From: Synechococcus sp. A10-1-5-1
GTDB taxonomy: Bacteria > Cyanobacteriota > Cyanobacteriia > PCC-6307 > Cyanobiaceae
Length of the DNA stretch: 64,000 nt
NCBI RefSeq assembly: GCF_023115425.1
Contig: NZ_CP096032.1
Coordinates: forward strand, 806,001-870,000
Direction of reading: 5' to 3'
Shown here: positions 15,399 through 26,251 of the stretch, in pieces
Position numbering within the stretch: position 1 is the first letter of the stretch
Layout of the letters: every line of letters starts with the position of its first letter
The notes under the pieces: generated by a model
Told to the model about the DNA's origin: nothing
The model's input: only the letters and a program-made list of their open reading frames with translations
The model's database searches: none
Made by a program: the position numbers and the translations under genes

Positions 15399-16550
15399 AT
15401 GACCAGCGCCAAGCGCTTCGATCAGATCCAGACGCCGGTCATCCCCGTGATGGCCAAACTGATCGCGGCCAACCCCGGCACCCTGTCCCTTGGGCAAGGG
15501 GTCGCTCCATGGGCACCGCCAGCGGAGGTCATGGAGGCCATTCAGGCTGCGCTTTGCAGCGATCCCGACCTGCACCGCTATGGACCGGTTGCCGGTGACC
15601 CGGAGCTGCGGATCGAGCTGCAGCACTGGCTCGAGCAACAGCACCAGATCGACTGCAGCGCGAGCGAGATCCTGATCACCGCCGGCAGCAACATGGCCTT
15701 TCAGGCGGTGGTGCAGGCCCTCTGTGATCCAGGGGACGAGGTCATTCTTCCCATCCCCTACTACTTCAATCACGAGATGGCGGTCCGCATCGCCGGCGGG
15801 ATTCCAAAGGCGATTGAAGCCGGGGTGATCCCCGATCCTGATCAGCTGGAGCAAGCCATCACCGAGCGCACTCGGGCGATCGTGACGGTCTCACCCAACA
15901 ATCCCAGCGGGGCCATCTTTCCAAGGCCCGTGCTGGAGGCCATCAACCAGCTCTGCGCCCGCCGCGGTCTGATCCACATCAGTGACGAGGCCTATGGCCT
16001 GTTCCACTACGGCGGCGAGCGTCCCTGGAGTCCCGGTGCCGCCAGCGGCAGCGGCAGTCACACCATCAGCCTGGGTTCCCTCTCCAAAAGCCATGGCATG
16101 GCGGGCTATCGCATCGGCTGGGCGGTGGTCCCGCCAGGGCTGATGTCAGCGCTGACCAAAGTTCAAGACACCTCCCTGATCGGTCCGCCCAAGCTGAACC
16201 AATGGGCCGCCCGGGCTGCTTTGGGCGCAGGAGCGCAGTGGTGCAAAGAACAGATCGGGGGGCTGGCCGAACGGCGGGAGCAGGTCCTCCAAGCCTTCAA
16301 CGGGCAGCAGCCCGGCCGTCTGCTCTGCCGACCGGAAGGAGCCTTCTACGCCCTGGTCCAGGTGCAGTGCGCCCTGAGCGCAGACCAACTGATGGAGCGC
16401 CTCATCCGCGAGCACCAAGTGGCCCTGGCCAGCGGCAGCAGCTTTGGACTGAAGGGCGCCTGCCTGCGCCTGAGCTACGGCATGCTCAGCGGCGAAGACC
16501 TCGCCGAGGCACTCCAGCGCCTCCAACGCGGGCTCTTGGCCTTGGCCTAG
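15399..16550 (+). CDS. PLP-dependent aminotransferase, class I/II
   Basis: This 383-aa fold-type I aminotransferase has the PLP-binding Lys230 in SLSKSHGMAGYRIGW, the SPNNPSGA motif near residue 165, and SDEAYGLF near 194. The C-terminal Arg in LRLSYG fits substrate carboxylate binding. The substrate cannot be told from sequence; aspartate, aromatic or alanine transamination are all possible. ATG at 15399 gives a normal length. Confidence 0.92.
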   Translation: MTSAKRFDQIQTPVIPVMAKLIAANPGTLSLGQGVAPWAPPAEVMEAIQAALCSDPDLHRYGPVAGDPELRIELQHWLEQQHQIDCSASEILITAGSNMAFQAVVQALCDPGDEVILPIPYYFNHEMAVRIAGGIPKAIEAGVIPDPDQLEQAITERTRAIVTVSPNNPSGAIFPRPVLEAINQLCARRGLIHISDEAYGLFHYGGERPWSPGAASGSGSHTISLGSLSKSHGMAGYRIGWAVVPPGLMSALTKVQDTSLIGPPKLNQWAARAALGAGAQWCKEQIGGLAERREQVLQAFNGQQPGRLLCRPEGAFYALVQVQCALSADQLMERLIREHQVALASGSSFGLKGACLRLSYGMLSGEDLAEALQRLQRGLLALA

Positions 16551-17399
16551 TCAGCCCTTGACCGCATCCCCAGTGGCACTCGGGAGGATGAAGCGTTGGA
16601 GCCCGATAAACAGCACCAAGACGGGCACGATTGACACGACGGCCCCGGCGGCAACCAGGCGCCAATCCAAGGAGAAGCTGCTGGCCAATTGCTGCAGGCC
16701 CAAGGGCAGGGTGTAGAGGTTCCGGTCATCCAGGATCACCAGCGGCCAGAGGAAATCACTCCAGGTGCCGATGAACACAAACATCGCCAGGGTGACCAAA
16801 TCGGCCTTGGCCGCCGGAATCATGACGTTCCACCACTCGCCGAGGCGACTGCAGCCATCGATCCGAGCCGCTTCCTCGAGCTCCACTGGCACCCCTGCAA
16901 AACTCTGCCGCAGCAGAAAGATTCCAAAGGCTGTGGCGGCCTGGGGAATGATCAAGGCCCAGAGGGTGTTGCGCAGCCCCAGCTGCACCATCAGCAGATA
17001 GAGCGGAATCATCACCACCTGAAAGGGAATCAGGATCGTGGCCACCACAAGGGCCAGCACCAATCCCCGCCCGGCGAAGCGCATCCGCGCCAAGGGATAG
17101 GCCGCCAGTGAGCAGAACAGCAGGTTGGCGAAGACCGCGCAACCGCTGACGATCGTGCTGTTGAGGATGTAGCCCCACATCGGGTTGTCCTCAAACAACC
17201 TCAGGTAGGCCTCCAGGCTGGGTTGGCTCGGGAAGAGCGCCGGAGGACTGGTGAAAATATCTTCCGCCGGTCCCTTCAAGGAGGTGCTGACCAGCCAGAG
17301 CAGGGGCACCAGCATCGTCACCGCAATCAGCAGCAATGTGATCAACTGCAGGCCATGCAGCAGGACAGGCCGCCTACGGCCGCTGATGGGCTGAGCCAT
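16551..17399 (-). CDS. Carbohydrate ABC transporter permease (MalG/GgtD type)
   Basis: The 282-aa product has six predicted helices and the permease EAA loop at about residues 182-196 (EEAARIDGCSRLGEWW), matching the MalG/UgpE branch. In cyanobacteria the closest known system takes up glucosylglycerol and sucrose (GgtABCD), so this may be GgtD, but the other subunits are not in the window. Its ATG overlaps the leuA stop codon by 1 base, which is an odd pairing of genes. Confidence 0.88.
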   Translation of the reverse strand: MAQPISGRRRPVLLHGLQLITLLLIAVTMLVPLLWLVSTSLKGPAEDIFTSPPALFPSQPSLEAYLRLFEDNPMWGYILNSTIVSGCAVFANLLFCSLAAYPLARMRFAGRGLVLALVVATILIPFQVVMIPLYLLMVQLGLRNTLWALIIPQAATAFGIFLLRQSFAGVPVELEEAARIDGCSRLGEWWNVMIPAAKADLVTLAMFVFIGTWSDFLWPLVILDDRNLYTLPLGLQQLASSFSLDWRLVAAGAVVSIVPVLVLFIGLQRFILPSATGDAVKG

Positions 17400-19039
17400 T
17401 AGAGGCGAGGGCGATCGGCTGGAGCCATATCACCCACCGGCAAGGGGGCTTTCTGGGGATGGAGAGGTGAGCGCTGGTGACCGGCCACCAGACGATTGAG
17501 GGCATTCACGAAGGCCTGAGCGGACGCCACGACGATGTCGGTATCCGCTGCATGGCCGGAATACAGCACGCCTTCGGCGCGCAAACGAATGGTGACCTCC
17601 CCCATGGCATCGATCCCTTCGGTGACGGACTTCACGGAGAACTCCACCAGTTCATTCGGGACCCGTGCCAACTGATTGAGGGCCTGACAGACCGCATCCA
17701 CCGGGCCCGTGCCAATGGCGGCTTCGGTGAGCTCCGCACCATCACTGTTCACCAGGGTGACCGTGGCCGTGGGTTGCAGGCTGGTGCCGGTGCTGACCTG
17801 CACCAACTTCAAGCTGTAGGTCGCCTGGTCTTGCTGCTGAACCTGCTCACTGACGATCGCTTCGAGATCGCGGTCGGAAATCTCACGCTTGCGGTCCGCC
17901 AGCTCCTTAAAGCGGGCAAAGGCATCGTCGAGGTCCTCGCGCTCGAGGTTGTAGCCGAGCTCCTCTAGCCGTGCGCGGAACGCACTGCGGCCGCTGAGCT
18001 TGCCCAGGGAAATGCGGTTATCGGCCAGACCGATGGTGCGGGCGTCGATGATTTCGTAGGTCAGACGGTTCTTGAGAACCCCGTCCTGGTGGATGCCGCT
18101 CTCGTGGGCGAAGGCGTTGGCACCAACGATGGCTTTGTTGGGCTGCACCGCCATGCCGGTGAGGTTGCTCACCAGCCGGGAGGTTTTGTAGATCTCCTCG
18201 GTGCGGATGCCGGTGAGGGGTTCGCTGCTGCTGGCCTCGCGGCCAAGGAAGGGATTGAAGTAGCTGCGGCGCACGTGCATCGCCATCACCAGCTCTTCGA
18301 GAGACGCGTTGCCGGCCCGTTCCCCAATGCCGTTAATCGTGCACTCGAGCTGGCGGGCTCCGTTTTTCACTGCCTCGAGGAAGTTGGCAACAGCCAAGCC
18401 CAGATCGTTGTGGCCGTGGACCGAGATCACCGCCTGATCGATGTTCGGGACATTGCGGTTGATCCCATCGATCAAGGCGCCAAATTCCGAGGGCGTGGTG
18501 TAGCCGACGGTGTCGGGAATATTGATCGTGGTGGCCCCAGCGGCGATCGCCGCCTCGATCACCTGATACATGAACTCCGGGTCAGAGCGGCCGGCGTCCT
18601 CGCAGGAGAACTCAATGTCATCCACCAGGGAGCGGGCATAGGCCACCATCTCCCCGGCAATGCTCAGGACCTCAGCGCGACTTTTACGGAGCTTGTGCTC
18701 CAGGTGGATGTCGCTGGTCGCAATAAAGGTGTGGATCCGGCGATGGGCAGCCGGCGCGACCGCATCGGCGCAGGCCTTGATGTCCCCCTTGGCCGCCCGG
18801 GCCAGCCCACAGATCACCGGGCCCTCGGGGGTTCCCACCGTCTGGGCAATGCGCTGCACCGCATTGAAGTCACCTGGACTCGCAAAAGGGAAACCGGCCT
18901 CGATGATGTCGACGCCAAGCCGGGACAACTGCTGGGCGATCGCCAGCTTCTCCTCCAGGTTGAGGCTGGCCCCAGGGGACTGCTCCCCATCACGCAGGGT
19001 GGTGTCGAAGATCAATACCCGGCCGGGATCGCGGGCCAT
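17399..19039 (-). CDS. leuA: 2-isopropylmalate synthase
   Basis: LeuA condenses acetyl-CoA and 2-ketoisovalerate as the first committed step of leucine synthesis. The N-terminal TIM barrel begins with [14 protein letters not shown] (residues 9-22) and has the metal-binding SVHGHNDLG near 204-212 and GERAGN. The C-terminal regulatory (LeuA dimer) domain spans about residues 395-515, so feedback inhibition by leucine is expected. The length of 546 aa is normal for cyanobacteria. Confidence 0.96.
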   Translation of the reverse strand: MARDPGRVLIFDTTLRDGEQSPGASLNLEEKLAIAQQLSRLGVDIIEAGFPFASPGDFNAVQRIAQTVGTPEGPVICGLARAAKGDIKACADAVAPAAHRRIHTFIATSDIHLEHKLRKSRAEVLSIAGEMVAYARSLVDDIEFSCEDAGRSDPEFMYQVIEAAIAAGATTINIPDTVGYTTPSEFGALIDGINRNVPNIDQAVISVHGHNDLGLAVANFLEAVKNGARQLECTINGIGERAGNASLEELVMAMHVRRSYFNPFLGREASSSEPLTGIRTEEIYKTSRLVSNLTGMAVQPNKAIVGANAFAHESGIHQDGVLKNRLTYEIIDARTIGLADNRISLGKLSGRSAFRARLEELGYNLEREDLDDAFARFKELADRKREISDRDLEAIVSEQVQQQDQATYSLKLVQVSTGTSLQPTATVTLVNSDGAELTEAAIGTGPVDAVCQALNQLARVPNELVEFSVKSVTEGIDAMGEVTIRLRAEGVLYSGHAADTDIVVASAQAFVNALNRLVAGHQRSPLHPQKAPLPVGDMAPADRPRL

Positions 19040-19113
19040 GGCGGCTACAAGTCGGAATGGTTATGAGTTAGCCCCCACTCTAGTCGGGAGGGCCGGGATG
19101 CGGCTCAGCCGCT

Positions 19114-19626
19114 TCAGTGAGCGTCGGTCTTCTCCAGCTGCGGCTTCAGGCTGGAGAGGTCGACGAAGCGATCGGCCGCATTGCGCAATTCCCGGGGGAC
19201 CATGCCCTCGGTGCTCATCAACACCACCTTCAAGCCCCGGAATCGCAACACCTCGAGCAGACGCTCCAGATCCCGGCTCCCGCTCATCACCCAGACCTCA
19301 TCAATGCGATGGGCCACCGCCATCAGGTCAATGGCGATCTCCACGTCCAAATTGGCGCGCGCGAACTGGCGCTGATCCGAGTCATGGCCAACCTCCCGCA
19401 GGGGCTTGGTGCGAACCGTGAAGCCCAAGCTGGTCAGGGCATCACGGAACGGCCGCTGGTCCGTCGCGTCCTTCAGGCCCGTGTACCAAAAGGCTGCACC
19501 CAACTCCACATCGGATTGCGCCGTGGCGTACTCCAGCAGCCGACGGGGATCAAAAAACCAACCAAGTTTTTGCTGCACGTAAAACATGCTGTGGCCATCC
19601 ACCGCCAGAGCCAGCTGCATGGGCAC
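19114..19626 (-). CDS. NYN domain (LabA-like) ribonuclease-fold protein
   Basis: The 170-aa product fits NYN/DUF88 proteins, PIN-like nucleases that include LabA of the cyanobacterial clock output. Conserved acidic positions are Asp10 in AVDGHSM, Asp in DVEIAIDLM near 95-102, and the Asp in SGSRDLERL near 119. The usual SGDGDF motif is changed to SGSRDL, which keeps the later Asp but loses one acidic site, so activity is uncertain. Confidence 0.83.
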   Translation of the reverse strand: MPMQLALAVDGHSMFYVQQKLGWFFDPRRLLEYATAQSDVELGAAFWYTGLKDATDQRPFRDALTSLGFTVRTKPLREVGHDSDQRQFARANLDVEIAIDLMAVAHRIDEVWVMSGSRDLERLLEVLRFRGLKVVLMSTEGMVPRELRNAADRFVDLSSLKPQLEKTDAH

Positions 19627-19686
19627 CCCTTCGTTCCGTTGAGCCTAGAAGTTGCACCTAAAGTCCCCACACTCTGAGCAGATGCG

Positions 19687-21273
19687 TTGGCCGCAGGACC
19701 CGCTAACGCTGGCGATCTAGCGCTGGTTCTCCACGCGCATCTGCCCTACGTGCACTCCAGCGCACCGGGCTCGCTGGAGGAGGACTGGTATTTCCAGGCC
19801 CTTCTCGAGTGCTACCTGCCTCTGCTGGACACCCTGGAGACCGCGGCCGCTGACCCCACGCAGCGGCCGCGACTGACCATGGGGCTCTCGCCCACACTGC
19901 TCTCCCTACTGAGCAATCCGGTCCTGAGCCAGCGCTTTGGCCCCTGGCTCGAGGTGCGTCAAGAACTCCTGCGACAGGCACCAGCTGGCCATGCCGCGGC
20001 AGCTGCCGGTTTAAAGCTGCAACTCCAGCGGGCGCAGCAGGCCTGGAGCGAGGCGAAAGGCAACCTTCTGCCTCGGTTTCAGGCGTTACAGCAGCGAGGG
20101 GTTCTCGATCTGCTCACCTGCGGGGCCACCCACGGCTACCTCCCGCTGCTGCGGGATTGCCCAGAAGCCGTTCGCGCTCAGCTACTCACCGCCGTGCGCG
20201 AGCACGAACGCCTGCTCGGCGTGCGGCCACTGGGGATCTGGCTTCCGGAGTGCGCTTACTACGAAGGACTCGATCGGCTGCTGGTCAGCTGTGGCTTGCG
20301 CTACGCGATCCTGGATGCCCACGGACTGCTGCACGGACAACCGCGGCCGCGCTATGGGGTCTATGCACCGATCTGCAGCCCCGGTGGGATGGCCTTCTTT
20401 GGCCGTGACAGCGAATCCACCCTGCCCGTTTGGAGTGCCAGGGAGGGCTATCCCGGCGATCCCAGCTACCGGGAATTCCACAGAGATCTTGGCTGGGATC
20501 TGCCCCAGGACGAACTCCAACAACAGGGAATCACCAGCCCGCGCCCCCTGGGGCTGAAGCTCCATCGCGTCACCGGTCGGGACTGCAGCCTCGAAGGCAA
20601 GCAGGCCTACGAACCCGAGCGAGCGGCACAAACTGTGCGGCGGGATGTGCAGCACTTTCTGGAAGGCCGGGCACAGCAGCTGCAGGAGCTCAGCAGCTCG
20701 ATGGAACGCCGTCCCCTCCTCGTGGCTCCCTTTGATGCCGAGCTCTTCGGCCATTGGTGGTTCGAAGGCCCCCAGTTCCTTGCGGAGCTGTTCCGGCAAG
20801 CGCGACACCAGGGCGTCGGTCTGGCCACCCTGCGGGAGACCCTCAGCCGAGGCGATGCCCTGCAGCTCTGCCAACCCTCCCCCTCCAGCTGGGGGCAAGG
20901 GGGTTATCACACCTATTGGCTCAACGAGAGCAATGCCTGGGTGATCCCCGAGTGGAACCGGGCTTCCAGGGCGATGGTGGATCGCGTCAGCCGCGGGGTC
21001 GGCAGCGAACAGGCCAGGGAATGGCTGCAGCAGGCAGGCCGGGAATTGCTGCTCGCCCAAAGCTCAGACTGGAGCTTCATCCTCCGGGCCGGGACCACGA
21101 CAGAACTGGCCAAGGAACGGATTGAGCGCCATCTCGAGCGCTTCTGGCGCCTGATCGAAGCCATCAACACCAATACGCCCCTGCCCGAGGGTTGGCTGGT
21201 GGCCGTCCAACAGGAAGACGGCCTGTTCCCCCTGATCAACGCCGCCGACTGGGCCCGGCTTCCCACCCCATGA
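19687..21273 (+). CDS. Glycoside hydrolase family 57 enzyme (alpha-glucan branching type)
   Basis: The 528-aa protein has the GH57 barrel with HAHLPYV at residues 16-22, the catalytic Glu188 in WLPECAYYEG and the acid Asp350 in PFDAELFGHWW. The DUF1957-like C-terminal domain typical of GH57 branching enzymes follows. It probably makes or trims alpha-1,6 branches in glycogen. The start is taken as TTG at 19687. It overlaps the next gene as ATGA. Confidence 0.9.
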   Translation: MAAGPANAGDLALVLHAHLPYVHSSAPGSLEEDWYFQALLECYLPLLDTLETAAADPTQRPRLTMGLSPTLLSLLSNPVLSQRFGPWLEVRQELLRQAPAGHAAAAAGLKLQLQRAQQAWSEAKGNLLPRFQALQQRGVLDLLTCGATHGYLPLLRDCPEAVRAQLLTAVREHERLLGVRPLGIWLPECAYYEGLDRLLVSCGLRYAILDAHGLLHGQPRPRYGVYAPICSPGGMAFFGRDSESTLPVWSAREGYPGDPSYREFHRDLGWDLPQDELQQQGITSPRPLGLKLHRVTGRDCSLEGKQAYEPERAAQTVRRDVQHFLEGRAQQLQELSSSMERRPLLVAPFDAELFGHWWFEGPQFLAELFRQARHQGVGLATLRETLSRGDALQLCQPSPSSWGQGGYHTYWLNESNAWVIPEWNRASRAMVDRVSRGVGSEQAREWLQQAGRELLLAQSSDWSFILRAGTTTELAKERIERHLERFWRLIEAINTNTPLPEGWLVAVQQEDGLFPLINAADWARLPTP

Positions 21274-22295
21274 GCGATCCCCGTCCATCCCTGCTGGAGC
21301 CCAAGGCCCAGCAGGATTTGCTCAACACTGCGCTCCCGCAAGAGCTGGCCTTCCTGCCCACCTTGAGCAGCCACGAAGCCGCCACGCCCGAGCGCAGCCG
21401 GTTGCGGGTGCTGCAACTGAATCTGGGGAAGCTCTGCAACATGCAGTGCTCCCACTGCCATGTCGATGCCGGCCCCCACCAAGGCCACACTCAAATGGGC
21501 GATGCGGTCGTCGAGGCCTGCATCGAAGCCATCGAAAGACTGGAACCCGAGGTGCTGGACCTCACCGGTGGTGCCCCCGAACTGCACCCCCGCTTTCGTG
21601 ATTTGATCCGTGCCGCCCGCCAACGGGGTTGCCATGTGATCGACCGCTGCAACCTGACGGTCTTGCTTCTGCCGGCCCTGTCCGATCTCGTGAGCTTTCT
21701 GGCGGAGCACCAGGTCGAAATTGTCGCCAGCCTTCCCCAGCCGGAGGAGAGCAGCACCGATGCCCAACGGGGAGATGGCACCTGGGAGGCCTCCATCGAA
21801 GCCCTGAAACGTCTGAATGCCAACGGCTACGGCCAAGGGCAACCTGAGCGGCAGCTCACCTTGATGAGCAATCCCTGCGGCACCCAATTGCAACAGCTCA
21901 CCCCCTGCGACGAGGCGCGCTGGAAACAGGACCTGCAAGAGAAAGCCGGTGTCACCTTCGATCGACTGATTGGGCTCAACAACATGCCGATCGCCCGATT
22001 CCTGCAGCAGCTGCAGGCCGACGGACATGTCCACTGTTATCTAAAGCTGCTGCAGGGTGCCTTCAATCCCGGCGCACTCTCCGGATTGATGTGCCGCGAC
22101 ACCCTCTCGGTCGCCGCCGATGGCTCCCTCTACGACTGCGACTTCAATCAGATGTTGGATCTACCGCTGCGCGGGGGAGCCACGATTCGCTCGATCAACC
22201 TGAAGCAATGGATGCTCCAACCGATCCGTTGGGGAAACCACTGCTTCGGCTGCACCGCAGGCCAAGGGAGCTCCTGCGCTGGCGCTACGGCTTAA
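21270..22295 (+). CDS. arsS: Arsenosugar biosynthesis radical SAM protein ArsS
   Basis: The 341-aa protein is a radical SAM enzyme with the [4Fe-4S] motif Cys56-x3-Cys60-x2-Cys63 and a C-terminal DUF3641 region with further Cys (CNL, CRD, CDFN, CFGC). ArsS joins an adenosyl group to dimethylarsenic from ArsM in arsenosugar synthesis, which detoxifies arsenate. No arsM or ars operon is in the window. ATG at 21270 overlaps the GH57 stop; its 3' end overlaps crtL by 11 bases, convergent. Confidence 0.85.
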   Translation: MSDPRPSLLEPKAQQDLLNTALPQELAFLPTLSSHEAATPERSRLRVLQLNLGKLCNMQCSHCHVDAGPHQGHTQMGDAVVEACIEAIERLEPEVLDLTGGAPELHPRFRDLIRAARQRGCHVIDRCNLTVLLLPALSDLVSFLAEHQVEIVASLPQPEESSTDAQRGDGTWEASIEALKRLNANGYGQGQPERQLTLMSNPCGTQLQQLTPCDEARWKQDLQEKAGVTFDRLIGLNNMPIARFLQQLQADGHVHCYLKLLQGAFNPGALSGLMCRDTLSVAADGSLYDCDFNQMLDLPLRGGATIRSINLKQWMLQPIRWGNHCFGCTAGQGSSCAGATA

Positions 22296-23538
22296 CCAGC
22301 CGCAGCAGCAACGGCAACTCGCGCCCCTGCTGCTGCATCAAGCCCCAGCGGACACTCCAGGGGGCAACAGAGAACAGACGGAGCATCGCGCCAACCAAGG
22401 CCGGCAGGGACAAGGTATTGGTCAAGAAGCCGTACCACTGCTCCCGAGGCAGGGCAAAAAAAGTGGCGAAAAACTGCCTGAGCTCCCCTTCGGGATAGCG
22501 CATCAGTTTCTCGAGGCCAAAGCGATACAGGGCATGTTTGCGTTGCAGCTCCAACGGCCAAAGCGCTTGCCAAGCCGCCCGGGCCAGGGACGGCGAAGGG
22601 AGGTTGGCATCGGCCAGTCCATCGGCGATGGCCTGGGCCAGCGCGGGTGCCCGACGCAGCAGGGAGCCGACCATGTAGCCGGAGGCGGGGTGAACCAAGG
22701 TGGCGCCGCCACCGAAGGCCAGCAACTGCTGATCCAAATCCGGTAGGGGCATGTTCATCGGGAAGAGACAAAACTCCTCCTCCTCCACCGCCAGCACCTC
22801 AACGCCTCGGTGGGCGAGCCGTTTCAGCAGACGCGCTTTCAGCACGTCGTAGGGAACTGCCGGGGCCAAGGCCAAGGAGGTTTCCTCGACAAAAAAGCGC
22901 CCTTCGCCGAAGTCCATCGCGTAGAGGAAAGTTGGCGGACCACAGCGCAGCTCAGCCTCACTGAGGTGATCGCAGCGGTAATCCATCAACACAAATTGGC
23001 CGGGCTCCACAGGGGGCTTGGAGAAGCGACCGACAATCCCGTAGGCCGCCTGACCCGCCACCGGACCTTCATCCGGGCGATTGAGAAACGGGGTCTGATG
23101 CCCGCTGCAATCGATCACCAACCGGGCCTCCAACCGCTCTCCTTGATCCGTCATCACGATCGAGCCCTGGTCGTGGTGCTCGATCGACACCACCGCAGCG
23201 CAGGTCCAGGGAACACCAGCCGCTTGGCAAGGGGACAGCCAGTGACGCTGCAGCGCCGCCTTGTCAAAGAGCCCGTAATCGATGCCATGGGCCAGGGGCT
23301 CAGTCCCCAGCTCTTCTCCGAAATAGCTGCTGGTCTGGCTCCAGCGGTGGCCCAACAAATGGGCCATCCCCAAGGCATCCACCTCCGGCCCCCAGATGCC
23401 GTAGGTGTTCTGCCAGGGGGCCTCCGGTGAGGAGGGAGCGACACCCGCGACCCTCACACCACGCTCCAGAAGGGCTGCAGCGATGCAGAGCGCCGCTGGA
23501 CCAGCGCCGATCACCAGGACCTCGGGGTTCAAGATCAC
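22285..23538 (-). CDS. crtL: Lycopene cyclase
   Basis: This enzyme forms beta (or epsilon) rings on lycopene to make beta-carotene and related carotenoids. The N-terminal FAD/NAD-binding fold has GAGPAAL at residues 11-17, followed by the plant-type cyclase signature NTYGIWG near 44-50. The length of 417 aa and motifs match CrtL of picocyanobacteria. Ring specificity (beta or epsilon) cannot be told from motifs alone. It lies 46 bases downstream of gyrA on the same strand. Confidence 0.92.
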   Translation of the reverse strand: MILNPEVLVIGAGPAALCIAAALLERGVRVAGVAPSSPEAPWQNTYGIWGPEVDALGMAHLLGHRWSQTSSYFGEELGTEPLAHGIDYGLFDKAALQRHWLSPCQAAGVPWTCAAVVSIEHHDQGSIVMTDQGERLEARLVIDCSGHQTPFLNRPDEGPVAGQAAYGIVGRFSKPPVEPGQFVLMDYRCDHLSEAELRCGPPTFLYAMDFGEGRFFVEETSLALAPAVPYDVLKARLLKRLAHRGVEVLAVEEEEFCLFPMNMPLPDLDQQLLAFGGGATLVHPASGYMVGSLLRRAPALAQAIADGLADANLPSPSLARAAWQALWPLELQRKHALYRFGLEKLMRYPEGELRQFFATFFALPREQWYGFLTNTLSLPALVGAMLRLFSVAPWSVRWGLMQQQGRELPLLLRLVKP

Positions 23539-23584
23539 AACGCGGTGATCGACCTGGAAGGGAGGTGTCTCACCGAGCTAACGA

Positions 23585-26212
23585 TCAGGCCTCTGCGCTT
23601 TCGGTCTCACCCGAAGCGCCCTCGCCTTCCTCCTCTTCCTCGAGTGCCGGGGGCACCAGGACCACCTCAGAAAGGCGATCGCCACTGTCGAGGCGTTGCA
23701 GCTTCACGCCGGTGGCCGCCCGCGACTGCTGCGGCACCGCATCGGCTTGCATCCGCACGATCACCCCACGCTCACTGACGAGCAGCAACTCCTCACCCGA
23801 GCCGAGCACCCTCAGGCCAACCAGAACGTCGCCGTCCCGGCGGAATTTCATCGCCCTCAGGCCCATGCCGGCCCGCTTCTGAAGGCGGAACTGATCCACA
23901 GGAACCCGCTTACCCAAGCCGCTGGCGGACGCGACCAGAACCCAGGGGCCGTCACTCGGAGCGACGTCCTCGGCTTCGTCGTCATCGGCACTGGCACTGC
24001 TGCCCTCAACGCGATCAGCGAGTTCCACAGGAAGCACATCCATGCTCACCAGCTCGTCGCCAGGACGAAGATTCATCGCCCGAACCCCGCGGGCGGTGCG
24101 GCCCAAAGGCCGGAGCTCGTCGTCACTGAGGCGGAAGTGGATGGTCATCCCGTTCCGGGAACCAATCAGCACGCTGTCGCCGGGCTGAGCCAGACGCACC
24201 CAGGTCAGGGCATCCCCCTCCTCCAGAGAAATGGCGATCAAGCCATTGGAGCGGATGTTGGCGAAGGCCGAGAGACGGGTGCGCTTGATGTAACCGCCAC
24301 TGGTGAGCATCACCAGAACGGCATCTTCGGTGAACTCACTAACCGCGAGCAATGAGGTGATCTGCTCCTCACGGGGGATCGGAAGCAGCTGGACGATCGG
24401 CGTGCCCTTGGCAGCGCGGCTACACAGGGGAACCCGATAAGCGGGAACGGTATAGACCACGCCGCGGTCGGAGAACAGCAGCAGGGAATCGTGGTCGTTG
24501 CAGCTGATAAAGAGACGAACCGCCTCTTCAGCCTGGGCTTTGGTGCCGGCCTTACCGCGGGTGCCGCGGCTGGTGGCTTCGAACTCGCTGACTGGCATCC
24601 GCTTGAGGTAGCCGTTTTCGGTCAGGAGAACGACCGAGCGCTCATTGGCGATCAGATCGATGTCTTCGAGGCCGCCTTCGACATCGAGGATTTCGGTGCG
24701 ACGCGGGGAGTCATAGCGGGAGCGAATCACTCCCAGCTCCTCAGTGATCAGGCTGTAAACCCGCTCTTTGCGGGCCAGGATGTCCTTGTAGTCAGTGATC
24801 TTGGCGAGCAGATCCTCGTGCTCGAGGCGAATCTTGTCGGCCTCGAGCGCAGTGAGACGCCGCAACTGCATCTGCAGGATGGCGTCGGCCTGAATCTCAC
24901 TCAGCCCAAACTGCTCAACCAGCTCCGATCGCGCGGTGGCGCTATCGGCTGCACCACGAATCAGGGCAATGATCGCGTCGAGGTTGTCGAGCGCAATCAG
25001 GAGGCCAAGAAGGATGTGGTCGCGCTCTTCGGCCTTGCGGAGCAGATAACGCGTCCGGCGCTCAATCGTCTCGACCCGGAACTCGAGGAAGACCTCGAGC
25101 ATCTTGCGAAGCGTGAGCAGGATGGGCTCCCCCTTCACCAGCGCCAGCATGTAGGCGCTGAAGTTGCTCTGGAGCGGCGTCAGCTTGAACAGGTTGTTCA
25201 GGACAACCTGGGGATAGGCATCGCGACGCAATTCGATAACGATCCGCATCCCGTCGCGATCGGATTCGTCACGGATATCGGAAATGCCTTCGAGCTTCTT
25301 GTCATTCACCAGCTCAGCGATGCGCTCAATCAGCGCCGCTTTATTGGTCTGGTAAGGCAGCTCGGTGATGATCACGGCGTCGCGATCAGGACGCCCCTTG
25401 GCCTCGATCGTCTCGATGGCCGCCACGCCGCGCATGGTGACGGAGCCTCGGCCCGTTTCGTACATCTCACGGATCCCCCGCCGGCCAAGGATCTGTCCGC
25501 CGGTTGGGAAGTCCGGCCCGGTGATGATGGAGGTCAGCTCACGGTCGGTGACCTCAGGGTTGGCGATTAAGGCCAACAAACCGTCAATCAGCTCGGTGAG
25601 GTTGTGGGGGGGAATGTTGGTGGCCATGCCCACCGCGATTCCCGTCGATCCATTCAGCAGCAACTGGGGGATGCGCGCAGGCATCACCGTTGGTTCTTGC
25701 TGCGACCCGTCGAAGTTATCGATGAAATCGACGGTCTCGCTCTCGATGTCCTCAAGCAAGCTGTCGGTCGTGAGGGCCCTGAGCCGCGATTCGGTGTATC
25801 GCATGGCGGCCGGCGGATCGTTATCCACCGAACCGAAGTTGCCGTGACCATCGATCAACGGCATGCGCATGGAGAAGTCCTGCGCCATGCGCACCAGCGC
25901 GTCGTAGACGGCGGTATCGCCGTGCGGGTGGTACTTACCCAGCACCTCACCCACCACACGGGCGCACTTTCTGTAGGGCCGATCGCTGGTCAGGCCCAGT
26001 TCGTACATCGCGTACAGGATCCGCCGATGCACGGGTTTCAAACCGTCGCGGGCATCGGGCAAAGCCCGTCCCACGATCACACTCATCGCGTACTCCAAGT
26101 AGGAGCGCGACATCTCGTTGCGAAGGTCGGCCTGAATCACCCGACCGTCGGATCCGCCTGGTCCTTCTCCGTCCCCCGCGGGCAATTCACGGGGTTCGGT
26201 TGGATCCGCCAT
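23585..26212 (-). CDS. gyrA: DNA gyrase subunit A
   Basis: GyrA cuts and reseals DNA in the GyrA2B2 complex. The catalytic Tyr139 lies in [10 protein letters not shown] and the N-terminal winged-helix region starts near residue 35. A GyrA-box-like RGTRGKAG is near 565, and the C-terminal six-bladed domain follows. The acidic tail (residues 850-875) is typical of cyanobacteria. It is 875 aa, a normal length. It starts 39 bases from the divergent DUF39 gene. Confidence 0.97.
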   Translation of the reverse strand: MADPTEPRELPAGDGEGPGGSDGRVIQADLRNEMSRSYLEYAMSVIVGRALPDARDGLKPVHRRILYAMYELGLTSDRPYRKCARVVGEVLGKYHPHGDTAVYDALVRMAQDFSMRMPLIDGHGNFGSVDNDPPAAMRYTESRLRALTTDSLLEDIESETVDFIDNFDGSQQEPTVMPARIPQLLLNGSTGIAVGMATNIPPHNLTELIDGLLALIANPEVTDRELTSIITGPDFPTGGQILGRRGIREMYETGRGSVTMRGVAAIETIEAKGRPDRDAVIITELPYQTNKAALIERIAELVNDKKLEGISDIRDESDRDGMRIVIELRRDAYPQVVLNNLFKLTPLQSNFSAYMLALVKGEPILLTLRKMLEVFLEFRVETIERRTRYLLRKAEERDHILLGLLIALDNLDAIIALIRGAADSATARSELVEQFGLSEIQADAILQMQLRRLTALEADKIRLEHEDLLAKITDYKDILARKERVYSLITEELGVIRSRYDSPRRTEILDVEGGLEDIDLIANERSVVLLTENGYLKRMPVSEFEATSRGTRGKAGTKAQAEEAVRLFISCNDHDSLLLFSDRGVVYTVPAYRVPLCSRAAKGTPIVQLLPIPREEQITSLLAVSEFTEDAVLVMLTSGGYIKRTRLSAFANIRSNGLIAISLEEGDALTWVRLAQPGDSVLIGSRNGMTIHFRLSDDELRPLGRTARGVRAMNLRPGDELVSMDVLPVELADRVEGSSASADDDEAEDVAPSDGPWVLVASASGLGKRVPVDQFRLQKRAGMGLRAMKFRRDGDVLVGLRVLGSGEELLLVSERGVIVRMQADAVPQQSRAATGVKLQRLDSGDRLSEVVLVPPALEEEEEGEGASGETESAEA

Positions 26213-26251
26213 TCGAGACAGCTTTGATTAGAACGCATTTTATCGGTACTT

